Positions 46,343-55,789 of a DNA stretch of 64,000 nt are shown one piece after another. A program made the translations under genes and the position numbers. Within the stretch, counting starts at the first letter, position 1. Each line of letters opens with the position of its first letter. The notes below the pieces were generated by a model. That model was not told where the DNA came from. It saw only the letters and a program-made list of their open reading frames with translations, and ran no database searches. Source of the DNA: Prostheceraeus crozeri (Eukaryota > Platyhelminthes > Polycladida > Euryleptidae); contig CAJQUW010003653.1 in assembly GCA_907163375.1 (NCBI GenBank), positions 1 through 64,000 on the forward strand, given 5' to 3'.

Positions 46343-46874
46343 CCTGCGTAGATCAGGTCGAAACCGGTCGGGAATTTTTGGTTTTTGGTACTTTGACTTT
46401 TTTCCTTGAGTGCTTTTTGGGTTACTTATATATATATATATATATTTTTATGCCAGGTAATTTTACCTCCATTTGTGCTTTCTTTTAGCCGTGAAAACTC
46501 GTTTTTCGGATCATTTCTTTTTGACAAAACATAACTTAGAACGATGCTCAAAAATTTGTGATGTGAAATGACTTTTTCAATTTCATCTATTTGGCGGGAA
46601 ATTCAAATTGTTTTTAAAAATAGTGCGACGAAATTCTTTGTTTTGGTAAGTTGAGCAAAATATTTAATTTTGAACTTTCACAATCTTTTCGTGCTCATGT
46701 ACGTTTCATTTGGCGTATTTTCCAACCCTGTGCACCAGTCTGATATTCAAATTCGACTTAGTTCAGTGGCAATGCAGCAATACGTACTGGAATATGTATA
46801 TATATATATTCATGCCATCGCGTAATCCGATACTGTGAATGTCAGAATAAGCACATCTTTCAGATAAGGAACCG
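46343..46874. other. Spacer with TA microsatellites
   Basis: Contains (TA)n runs at about 46,428-46,446 and 46,795-46,810, and a small palindrome AGGTAATTTTACCT at about 46,455. No coding signal. Confidence 0.4.
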
Positions 46875-47708
46875 GAGATTCATGCGCTGTATGATCTAAT
46901 CATCAATGGAGAGGATGACATTATGATACAGCCTCCGTTATGAGATGGTGAAGACAGAGACAATGGTAAGGAGGACGAAGGTGGCCTTGAAGATGAGATA
47001 TCAAGTATGTCTAATTTGTACATGTACCTACAAATATGAACATGTCTATCGAATGCCCTGTAGTGACACTTGTTTATCAGCAAAATTGTGAGCTATCAGT
47101 TTGTTTGGCTCTTCTATTATCCTGCATTATGCAAATTTTGTGCAAAGTATTGTAGGAAGTTTACGACATGTGAGATCAGGATCTGTCTCAGTATAGGCCT
47201 GCCAATGGTTTGAAAGCGATAGACACACTCTGACCACACTTGCACTACTATTTGCTTAAGAAGTTTCGTAGTTGCTATTACTATAGCTTTCTACTCCTGG
47301 TGTAAACCAGAATGTTAATAATTTGAAGACACAACATTTTATTATTTTCCTCTCTTGTGATGAAGGGTAAGCATGATTTTGAAAATTACACGGTGCATGC
47401 GAAACCTATTTTCAATAATTATCTTTTATTTCAGAATAGCAACATATGGCCCCATTGAAGCAAACGATAATGGTATAGATGAGGAAGACGATTCTAAATT
47501 CCAATGAAGATAAAAAATAATTGCATTGGAGAAGCCGCACGTCAGAATTTATCGGTGGCAATGCGCAACGATGTGTAGGCTTATAAACCATTGAATAGTC
47601 ACACCAATGCAGCTGCTGCGCCTTGGCTCAAGGTCTTTCAGAACGAAATGCTACAAATGCGGTGTGGGATTGTGCGACAAGTGTTTCAAAGCATACCGCA
47701 TTTCGTGA
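46875..47708 (+). pseudogene. piggyBac fragment D (N-terminal acidic piece and C-terminal zinc-binding piece)
   Basis: At 46,875-47,003 one frame reads EIHALYDLIINGEDDIMIQP, then a stop, then DGEDRDNGKEDEGGLEDE. This resembles the acidic N-terminus of PGBD2/PGBD3-like piggyBac proteins (a 'DIxIxPP...DED' pattern). A second acidic piece, YGPIEANDNGIDEEDDSK, lies at about 47,446-47,500. At 47,631-47,708 a frame reads FRTKCYKCGVGLCDKCFKAY followed by a stop, matching the Cys-rich C-terminal domain of piggyBac transposases. The whole catalytic core between them is absent. I infer an internally deleted copy. No TTAA-bounded end is certain; the end at 45,802 is a candidate left terminus. Confidence 0.6.
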
Positions 47709-48109
47709 CTCATTTCATGACGGCATGAACTGTTGAGCATACACACATAAGGAAGATAGTCGTTTTACAGAGCAAAATAGGCCTACTGAAGAGAAAATTA
47801 CTGATATAAGTAATGATATTAGTAAGTAATGATTAAGTAATGATTACTGATATATGTGTGCAATGCATGTGTATTTGCATGAGTTTTAGAGGCTGTACAC
47901 TGCAGTAAGATCTGTTTTATATCATGCAACAATTGCACAAATTATTTTTTGTGCAAAACTACAAGTAAAAATTGTAAATTGAACATTGTTCTAATCTGAA
48001 TTCGATTTACATGTACCCTACGCAGCGCAATGCTAGGCAATTATCATAAAACTTGGCAGTTTATCTGTGGTGCTTACTAAACTGCCTATTAGGCATAGCA
48101 TTTTTTTTT
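47709..48109. other. Spacer, no gene seen
   Basis: AT-rich. A short cluster of TAAGTAATGATTA-type repeats lies at about 47,805-47,852. No coding signal. Confidence 0.4.
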
Positions 48110-48356
48110 TACTCGGGGTATTTTTGCTAGTCCAAATTGGCACCGTAAGTGGTCCTGCGGGTCCATCAAACATTAGGACCAACGAAATTTTGAAAAACAC
48201 CAAAAAATTTGAAGGCCCACGAGGTTTTTCCGAGATATCGGACCTTTCCGGTGTCGAAAAAAATCAGGAAAAATATGTTTCATGAACATCAGGTCATGGG
48301 GCATCTTTTGAGATCAAAATTGGACTCAAACTCTTCATAGATATAGGAGCCAGGGC
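48110..48356. repeat. Dispersed repeat, copy 1 of a roughly 240-bp pair
   Basis: Matches 57,459-57,699 in the same orientation over its whole length, about 88-90% by eye. Shared blocks include GCTAGTCCAAATTGGCA, GGTCCATCAAACATTAGGAC, ACGAAATTTTGAAAAACACC, GAAGGCCCACGAG, TTTCCGGTGTCG, CAGGTCATGGGGCATCTT and CATAGATATAGGAGCCAGGG. Copy 1 continues beyond GCCAGGG into related sequence to about 48,960, with a further CATAGAAATAGGAC motif at 48,544. Family unknown. Confidence 0.85.
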
Positions 48357-48785
48357 CAATCAAAGATAGGTGCACTTTTTCCGAAAAAGTCTCGTGGGCC
48401 CACCATGGGATCACGTGGGTCTTGGCGGTTTTTCTAGTAAAAACTTTACTTTTTATCAAAACACTTTGTTCATTTGACAAGAGTAGCGTAGAGAATAGCT
48501 CGAGCGCCCATTAAAATTTCAACTGTTCGAGATCTCATCTTCGCATAGAAATAGGACCCCCAAAATTGTACATTTTTTAGCCCAAAATTTTTTCAACTCT
48601 TTTTGGCCCACCTCAAACAATGAGAAGGAGCCACTCAAAAAATCTGAAACAATTCAGAGGAACACTCAAGACACCGAAGTTGGTGCTGGTGAAAAAAAAT
48701 CCGGACTCGAGATGATTTGTTGTTCCCAGTAGGGCTCAAAATTGGAAATTGCCGAAATTCGGGTCATTTTTTGACCAATGCTAAC

Positions 48786-48809
48786 CCAATCTGTGGGCCC
48801 ACAGATTGG
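48786..48809. repeat. Perfect 24-bp palindrome
   Basis: Arms CCAATCTGTGGG and its exact reverse complement CCCACAGATTGG meet with no spacer. A shorter palindrome, GTGGGCCCAC, occurs at about 48,395-48,404 in the same repeat block, so the larger one may have grown from the GTGGGCCCAC core. Confidence 0.8.
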
Positions 48810-48959
48810 TGCCCAGTTTCCAGCACTTTGCCATTAGAAATCGATTAGGGTTAGGGTGGATTCATAAAATATGGGTCTCTGACTTTGTGACACGAAAAAT
48901 TGAGTCAATCCATCATCCACAAGTGGGTCCATGGATCTCCCAAACATGGGGTCACATAA

Positions 48960-49790
48960 CCCTAACTCTTTTCATGCCGTGGCGAAATTCGGTAGATTAC
49001 GCCGTAGGCGGATATATCCGCCCTGCAATTTTCAATCTTTTTCTTAATGTCAATTTGTTCTTTTTTCTTATACAACCGATCGCTGAGACACTGCTTGCTT
49101 TTGCATCGATCAAAGGAGATGACTGTGAGCGCTGCACGTGTATAACGCACATCGATACATGCTGTATGATGTTATTTCCGTTGAACGTCTTCAAGGTCAT
49201 TGCCAAACAATGATGGGCAAATACATGTAAGAATCGATTGTGAACTTCGAGTGCAGCCTAGAGGGACATCATCAGGTGATTGTTATTATTCATAGACATG
49301 CCCCGTCGTCTAACCTCACAGGCGGCAATGGAGTTGATATAAGCAGCTCAGACTGAATCTGAAATCGACGACTCAGATCTCGACGACTCTGACATCGACA
49401 ACTCTACATGTAATAATGATGGAGCTTCATCTGGTGAACTCAGACAATGCATTTGCCACCGGTTAGAACTGCATCTACCGCTTCTTCTCGTGATCTTACT
49501 TCAACGGACGATTGGACAGACGTAAAACTTCAGGACAGAGGTCCAAGGCTTTTACGTTATATCTCAGAGGACCCGAGCGGACCTAGGCATGTTGAGAATT
49601 GTGATAGAGCTATTGATTATTTCTATCTGTTTTTCACGGATGAAATCATTCAATAGATTGTTAACGAAGTGAATCGATACGCCGACGAAAAGATCAGTAA
49701 CGTAGAGCTTCCTCCGCGATCATGATTGAAAGACTGGAAAGCGACCGACAAGCCGGCCCTTCATCCTGGCCAATGCTTCACTAAGTACCA
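48960..49790 (+). mobile_element. piggyBac fragment C (5' part)
   Basis: A plausible left end begins at about 48,960 (CCCTAACTCTTTTCATGCCG, preceded by ATAA where TTAA is expected). A perfect palindrome GGCGGATATATCCGCC at 49,007-49,022 occupies the same subterminal place as the palindromes of elements A and B. From ATG at 49,298 the frame reads MPRRLTSQAAMELI, a stop, then ESEIDDSDLDDSDIDNS, an acidic N-terminus typical of the family. After a shift near 49,450, 49,447-49,656 reads DDWTDV, SGPRHVEN and AIDYFYLFFTDEIIQ, then a stop, then IVNEVNRYADEK, the conserved N-terminal helical domain. Nothing downstream encodes the catalytic core. The LINE begins about 200 bp later, and may have contributed to the loss. 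Confidence 0.75.
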
Positions 49791-49989
49791 TACATGCGTG
49801 AAATTCCGCTGAACACCTATTGATTATGACGACATTTTGTATTTCGTTCCGTTTTGTAATAGCAACTTTATAGTTGTTATATTTAAACACTCGTTTTCTG
49901 CTTTTAAATTAATGGAAGAGTAGAAAAAAAATACGCACAGATTAGTAGATTAGCAAAATAAAATTCGGCACGGAAATTCGGCACATAAC

Positions 49990-52900
49990 TTCCCTAGCGG
50001 CGTAGCGTGCTGGTCGTATTCTCGTCCTCCTCGTTTAGTCAACTGTACATCACGGCATCTCGTCCTTTCCTTCATTTTACGTCTTTTTCACTAACTGAAA
50101 TTAACATCATTCGAATCATCAAGAAATTCTCTGTCTTCTGGTATAACTTTGATGATCGTTTTAAGATCGTCATTCGACTTTTTGCTGTTTTTTATTCAAT
50201 TGCTGTGTGCTTTGCAACTTCGCCTCCATGTTGCTTTCTCGACCGCTATTTTCCCTACTTGTCGATCTGGTATTATGTCATCGCCTGTAAGACTGCAATA
50301 CACGCGAGCCGACATCCTTAATCTTCGACAGCCCTACACTCTACCTCGCACACAAAGGCGTCGCTTGTGGTTCCACAACTTGTTGCGCAATCGCGATTCA
50401 TCCTCTGCTGCCTCCTACGTCCCTTCCATCCTATCCTTTATCCAAACATCTCTTCCAAAGCCCTGTGATGCAAACTTCAATGCCCCCGCCGCTGCGAGAA
50501 TCAAATTGCGTGAAGCCAAACGTCTCAGACCTCGTGCTCCCTCAATTCTTCTATTCAATGCCCGATCAATTTTCCCAAAGATTACCGATCTCAAGGTGAG
50601 AGTAGCAAAATTTGACCCTGACTTGGTGTGCGTCACTGAGTCCTGGCTTGACGCCTCCACAGACGATCTTTCCATTTCTCTGCCTGGGTACCGTGTGATC
50701 AGGCAGGATCGTGATTCCAACGGTGGTGGAGTGATTCTGTTCTATAAAGCAGCTTTCCTCGCGCCTGTTATCAGCAGTGTGAGACTTTCTGACATCAAAT
50801 CAAATGTTATTTGTTGTAGGTTTGACGAACTCGACGCAACTGCTGTAGTTATTTATCACCCCTACTGGGGTAAGGTCCCTGCCCATGATGTTATGCTTGA
50901 ACATCTGCAGAATTTTATAGATAGCTCTCAATCTAATCATTTTCTTATTGTTGGTGATGTAAATGATTTGGGGTTGCATTATAATGATTTTTGTGTGCTT
51001 AATGATCTCTGTCAACTAGTTACTGAACCTACCCGTAAAAACAATGTTCTTGACATCGTTATTACTAATCAGAAACATCTCTTTGCTCCCCCTATTTGTA
51101 TTGCCCCTCTTGGGAGGTCTGATCACAAGGGTGTTTTTATTCAGAGCATTGTCCCGAAAACGGTTCTCACGACTAAAATTAAGGTCCGCAGTTGTACTCC
51201 TTCCACCTTTTCTCAATGTCGGTCCATCTTTAGATCTATTGATTGGGAGCGCTCCATCTCTGATACTGATGACATTGACCTTCTTGTTGAAAATTTTCAA
51301 TTGTTTCTCCTCACCTGCTACGAAACATTTTTCCCGGAAAAAACTGTTCGCATGCGGTCAACTGATCCGCCATGGCTGACCCCCTCCCTCAAGGCTCTCT
51401 CTGATAGTCGAGATAAAGCCCTATCCCGTGGGAATACCCCCAAATTCATTCAGCTCCGGGAAAAGTTCATTAGTGAGTCCAATAAAGCTAGATTGAGATA
51501 TCATTCGAACTTGTCTTCCACTTCTGTAGGCCTCACTGACAAGTGGAAATCCATTAATTCCCAGCTTAATCGGACTCCTCCTCGCATCTGCCTAGATGAA
51601 CCCTATGCTCTTCGGCTCAACAGCCAGTTTTCTGAAGTTTTTCAGCAGCCCGACATGGATCACTTTGTGGATAATCGTCAACAATCTCCGCCTACCAAGT
51701 TCCCCTCTGTCTGTGATGAAGTTGTTTTCAGATTAATAAAGAACTCCAAGTCAAACTCCTGTGGACCCGATGGCATTCCTGGGTATTTCTTTCGGATGTT
51801 TGCCGACATTCTCTCCATCCCCCTCACCCTTATCTTCAATTTGTGTTTGAAGAATGCAATTTTCCCTAAACCCTGGAAATTAGCCCACATCGTTCCTATA
51901 CCCAAGAAGGACAGCCAGGATCATCGCCCTATTTCTATATTACCATTTCCCAGTAAAATCCTGGAGAAACTGATTAAGAAACTTGTCCTCCTTCCATCCC
52001 TTAATCACGAGTTTGACTCCCGTCAATTCGGGTTCATTTCCAACGGCTTCGGTGGCTGTACAAACGCGCTTCTATCAATCCGTCTAACTATGCTTGAACA
52101 TATGAGCCTCAAGTCGTCGAACATGGTCAACCTGCTTGCTGTTGACTTCCGGAAAGCCTTCGACACGATTAGCCATCAGGCTCTGCTAGAGACTCTTCTT
52201 CATAAATTTGACTGTAGTCCTTTTGTCATTCGCTTTGTTCGTAACTTTCTTTCAAACCGCATGCAGAGAGTTTCTACTAACGACATTCTGACTCCCTGGA
52301 AAGACGTGACCAGCGGCGTTCCTCAGGGATCCATCCTAGGCCCCTTGCTTTTCATCCTCATAATTGATGACCTTCCCCAACTCCCCGACACTCGTTTAGT
52401 TGCATACGCTGACGATATTACTTTACTTCATCTATGCGATCCTGACTCTGTTAATAGCTTTCAGTCTGTGGTTGATTCCTTTGTTTCCTGGTCAGAAGCC
52501 AAGAAGCTGTCTATTAATGTAAAGAAAACTAAATGCTTAACTGCTTGCCGTCTTTCTCACAGTCCCACACCTGTCCCCGTTTTCATCCATGGTTGTGCTG
52601 TTGAACGTGTGAATGTTTTGAAGATTTTGGGAGTGTTTTTCGAAAATGATCTTTCATGGAATTATCAATTTCCCTTTTTATTTAGAAAATGCTGCCGTGG
52701 ACTTTCTCTTGTAAAAAGGATAAGGAGTAACTGTAGCGACCCGCAAACCATCTGGCAGGCCTATATGGCCTTAGTTTTCAGTCACGTTGCTTACTGCTGG
52801 CCATTGTTGTGCGATATGAAAGTTGCTAATTTACGTAGGTTAGAGAGGCTAGATCGTGTTGCCCGTCGATGGGCTGGTGTCTCGGACAAGCAACCTCTCG

Positions 52901-53187
52901 GGTGTATGCTTGAGAATATTTGTAGACGCCTCATTGTAAAAATTTCTAGATGTAAATATACTCATCCTCTCTCCCAATTTTTTATTGTACGCAACAATGT
53001 TTCGTGTGACATGCGACACCAACGTGCTCTTCTGCCTCAGAGGAGGAATCGAGCTTTCTACCGGAATTCTTTTGTTAAATTTTCTCATTTTTCTTGATGC
53101 CTGATGTACATGTTTCCGTTCCCTCCCTGTCATATACCGCTTTCGTATTGACCAATAAAGATTTTCTATTTCTATTTCTATTTCTAT
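49990..53187 (+). mobile_element. CR1/Jockey-group LINE with intact ORF2
   Basis: A GC-richer leader (about 49,990-50,274) precedes one long open frame (50,275-53,097). A short 3' untranslated stretch follows with AATAAA at 53,154-53,159, and then a hexamer tail of TTTCTA units ending at 53,187. Tails of short tandem units in place of poly(A), and the lack of an obvious target duplication, fit CR1-type LINEs. No ORF1 is visible upstream, so the copy is probably 5'-truncated or belongs to a lineage without one. The 5' boundary is approximate. Confidence 0.85.
50275..53097 (+). CDS. LINE ORF2: AP-type endonuclease plus reverse transcriptase
   Basis: I chose ATG at 50,275 (MSSPVRLQYTRADILNLRQP, 940 codons) over the in-frame ATG at 50,152, because the residues between are hydrophobic and look like translated leader. 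The endonuclease domain spans roughly residues 85-290, with LLFNARS (Asn95), VCVTESWLD (Glu122), VGDVND (Asp228) and GRSDHKG (Asp283, His284). The reverse transcriptase domain spans roughly residues 480-760: SNSCGPDGIPGYFF, VPIPKK, FRPxS-like HRPISILP, LLAVDFRKAFDTISH (catalytic Asp624), SGVPQGSILGPLLF, VAYADDITLL (Asp713, Asp714) and LSINVKKTKCL. A basic, Cys-containing tail follows (CSDPQTIWQAYMALVFSHVAY...). All expected catalytic residues are present and there is no internal stop, so this copy is young or recently active. The protein would nick target DNA and copy LINE RNA into it. Confidence 0.9.
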   Translation: MSSPVRLQYTRADILNLRQPYTLPRTQRRRLWFHNLLRNRDSSSAASYVPSILSFIQTSLPKPCDANFNAPAAARIKLREAKRLRPRAPSILLFNARSIFPKITDLKVRVAKFDPDLVCVTESWLDASTDDLSISLPGYRVIRQDRDSNGGGVILFYKAAFLAPVISSVRLSDIKSNVICCRFDELDATAVVIYHPYWGKVPAHDVMLEHLQNFIDSSQSNHFLIVGDVNDLGLHYNDFCVLNDLCQLVTEPTRKNNVLDIVITNQKHLFAPPICIAPLGRSDHKGVFIQSIVPKTVLTTKIKVRSCTPSTFSQCRSIFRSIDWERSISDTDDIDLLVENFQLFLLTCYETFFPEKTVRMRSTDPPWLTPSLKALSDSRDKALSRGNTPKFIQLREKFISESNKARLRYHSNLSSTSVGLTDKWKSINSQLNRTPPRICLDEPYALRLNSQFSEVFQQPDMDHFVDNRQQSPPTKFPSVCDEVVFRLIKNSKSNSCGPDGIPGYFFRMFADILSIPLTLIFNLCLKNAIFPKPWKLAHIVPIPKKDSQDHRPISILPFPSKILEKLIKKLVLLPSLNHEFDSRQFGFISNGFGGCTNALLSIRLTMLEHMSLKSSNMVNLLAVDFRKAFDTISHQALLETLLHKFDCSPFVIRFVRNFLSNRMQRVSTNDILTPWKDVTSGVPQGSILGPLLFILIIDDLPQLPDTRLVAYADDITLLHLCDPDSVNSFQSVVDSFVSWSEAKKLSINVKKTKCLTACRLSHSPTPVPVFIHGCAVERVNVLKILGVFFENDLSWNYQFPFLFRKCCRGLSLVKRIRSNCSDPQTIWQAYMALVFSHVAYCWPLLCDMKVANLRRLERLDRVARRWAGVSDKQPLGCMLENICRRLIVKISRCKYTHPLSQFFIVRNNVSCDMRHQRALLPQRRNRAFYRNSFVKFSHFS

Positions 53188-53541
53188 AAAGGGCTACATG
53201 TAATGTATTCGGGTTGAGTCACATTGCTGATTCTTCAGGTCAAACATGGGTCAACTTCTATGGCCTCCCCCAGCAACCCAACTGATCCGCATTGCTCAAA
53301 CTTTGAATCCACATAGACATATGATATCTAGCTTCGGGTTGACATACATGTAAATATCGGACCTATTGAACATTGGGAAGTGGTCATGCGGGCCAAGTGA
53401 AAACAGTCAAAATTAACCAGAATTCCGTGGTCCCATCATTGGTGTAATGTATTTTTGGGTCAATGATGTCAAATTCAAGGACTTTGGCCCCCTGCCACAG
53501 TCACTGTAGCACCTGGGTGGGTCAAACACTCAAACCCTGTG
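53188..53541. repeat. Piece of the CATAGATAT-type repeat block
   Basis: Between the LINE and piggyBac B lies sequence in the style of 48,110-48,960 and 55,790-57,330: GGGTCAACTTCTATGGCC, CATAGACATATGATATC (53,312), GGTCCCATCATTGG and TTTTGGGTCAATG. No coding signal. I infer that it is host repeat left between two insertions. Confidence 0.5.
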
Positions 53542-53545
53542 TTAA

Positions 53546-55785
53546 CCGCTTAACTGCTGCCGACGGGTAATACCCGTCGGCGTTTCTTTTACTTTACATG
53601 CTGCCAACGGGTAGTACCCGTCTGAATTTCATGAAACTGCATTGACCTTAGCAAGCTATCGCGCGTTGTTCATTGTTATAATAGCACACAGCGCCATCTC
53701 TCACGGCGCACGAGTGTGTGTTGATATTGAGTACGTGTCTCATACATACTGTTATTCATTCATCATCGATTGCGCTTCATTGGTTAAAAAGTAACAAAAA
53801 TCCTCTGGTGACGACTCGATCAGTAGTTATTTCATTCTGTGTTAGCATGTCAAAGCGTCGGGCTTTTAGTGTAGCCACAGCTGCGATATTCAATCGTTCT
53901 TATTTGTATGATGATGATTCGGATAACGAGTCTGTAACTTCCTGCTCATCATCTGAAGAAGAATCAGACGTATGATGCAGTTGAATTGAATGAACAGCGA
54001 ACGACAACTGAATTCGTGCTGTCAAAGAATACTCCTGCTTGGAAAACTGCTGATGGAACTTCTCCTCGTACGCTGAATGTTGTTGCCGAGCCTGGAATAC
54101 AAGTTGACACTACAGCTGGTTTCACAAACATTGACTATTTGGACTTGTTTATCACCAACGAGCTCATCGAGATCTTAGTTGAGCAGACCAATCTATATGC
54201 ACGGCAATATATTGAAGCACACGAGCTAAAAACGGAATTCGAGAGTCCGAGCATGACGTGAAACCACACAAAATGAAATGCAGATATTTTTGGCAATGAT
54301 GTGGCTCATGGGAATAGTCCAGAAACCAACCTTAGCAAGCTATTGGACACGAAATAAACTTCTTTCAACTCCTATGTTCCCGAAGTTGATGAGTCGTGAC
54401 AGATTTGATCTCCTTCTGAAGTTTCTGCATTTCAATGACAACAGTACTCTGCCAGATGATAACATTGATAAAAAGAAACATATGATTGCTCCAGTTATGA
54501 ACACCTTGCAGCGACAATTTAAAGAAATGTTCGTCTCTACGCAACACATATGCCTAGACGAGTCCTTGTTGAAGTGGCTCGGCAATCTGGGGTTCAAGGT
54601 CTTCATCCCAGCTAAACGTTCTCGATACGGAATTAAAATATACAAATTATGCTGCGATCAGTATACGTTGAATTTCAAAATATATTTTGGTAGAGAAGAA
54701 ATCCAAACAAATTCAGATTATCCTGAACTTGGAAAACTCGAAAAGCTTGTCATACTTCTTGTTCAGCGGTACACGGAGAAAGGTTATATTCTTTATACAG
54801 ATCGTCTGTATAGCAGTCCTCTTTTGTATAATGAGCTATATAAGCTTCAAATAGGAGCATATGGTACTGCGATGAAGAACAAGAAATATTTTCCTAAACA
54901 CTTGGTGAATACGGATTAGGAAAAAAGTTCTCGTGAAGTGGCAGCGTATCGCAACGGCCCCGTTTTGGCGATAAAATACTCAGACAAGAAAAATGTTTGC
55001 ATGATCACAATGGTGCATGATCATAGCGTTCGAAATGTGAGAGCTAGAGTGAGAGGGGAAGGTTTGGTTGATGTCAGTAAGCCTGTTGCGATAGCTGAGT
55101 ATAATTCGCAAATGGGCGGTGTCGACAAGACTGATCAATTGATCAATGCATATAAATCCGCACGTAAAACTATGAAATGGACAAAGAAAGTTGTGCTGTA
55201 TATGCTTGAATGCTCATTATCTATTTACGTATGATGGCGGTGACCAAACGTATGTGGAATTCCTCCTTGAAGTGATAAATGAAATTCTTCAACCAGTTGA
55301 TCATGATAATCTCCAATTGTCTACATCAATCAATGACAACGTCGTCCGATTGATTGAGAGACATTTTATTTACCGGATACCATCTACAAAGAATAAATCT
55401 TGTCCAAGCAAAAAGTATCGTGTATGCACTTCGTATACGCATTCCTCCACAATGAGAAGAAAGGAAACTACACTTTACTGTCCTAAATGTCCGTCGCAGC
55501 CTGCACTCTGTACTGGCCAGTGCTTCGAACACTGCCATACCTTGCAGGACTTCAAGAAATAATAACATGTTTGTGCATACTGAAAATACATATTGTTGAT
55601 TCAGATAAGTATTTTAAATCTCTCATATATCTAATTGGTAGGCTACATTAGATGTATATACTGTGTCTGCACTAGTAGAACAATGGTAGTATTTATAAAT
55701 TTTGAACTCAAGTTCATGTTTGATAGACAAAATTTCTCCCGCGCTTAGAGTGACATTAACTTAATTAATCTAGCAGCGAAGCGGT
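53546..55785 (+). mobile_element. piggyBac element B, nearly whole
   Basis: TTAA lies at 53,542-53,545 and 55,786-55,789. Inward, the left end reads CCGCTTAACTGCTGCCGA and the right end ACCGCTTCGCTGCTAG, imperfect terminal inverted repeats offset by one base. Just inside the left end are two palindromes: 53,559-53,581 with 11-bp arms GCCGACGGGTA around one A, and 53,607-53,621 (ACGGGTA, G, TACCCGT). The 2.24-kb length and a transposase reading from left to right fit piggyBac. It differs in end sequence and protein from element A. Confidence 0.9.
53847..55562 (+). pseudogene. piggyBac transposase with few breaks (element B)
   Basis: The start is ATG at 53,847 (MSKRRAFSVATAAIFNRSYL, then an acidic serine-rich stretch). 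The reading frame changes near 53,975 and again near 54,260-54,280. It then runs from 54,278 to 55,234 with one in-frame TAG at 54,917, and changes once more near 55,200. Conserved pieces in order are AWKTADGTSP, DYLDLFITNELIEILVEQTN, IFLAMMWLMGIVQKP, LLLKFLHFND, HICLDESLLKWLG (first Asp, codon at 54,557), ILYTDRLYSSPLLYNEL (second Asp, 54,800), YNSQMGGVDKTDQLINAY (third Asp, 55,124), and a Cys/His-rich C-terminus CPKCPSQPALCTGQCFEHC ending at 55,562. All three catalytic aspartates survive. The protein would cut and paste the element at TTAA; as read it is inactive. Confidence 0.88.
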
Positions 55786-55789
55786 TTAA

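Noticed and set aside
46343-46400. Hammerhead ribozyme after the 152-codon ORF
   Set aside because: A GAAAC core and some pairing are present, but the CTGANGA core is not matched well.
47005-47434. Intron in the piggyBac fragment D (GTATGT donor at 47,005, TTTCAG acceptor before 47,435)
   Set aside because: Joining at these sites gives a stop at once, and the phase of the downstream acidic piece does not fit.
48845-48856. Telomere-like TTAGGGTTAGGG
   Set aside because: Only two units, within a dispersed repeat; chance is enough.
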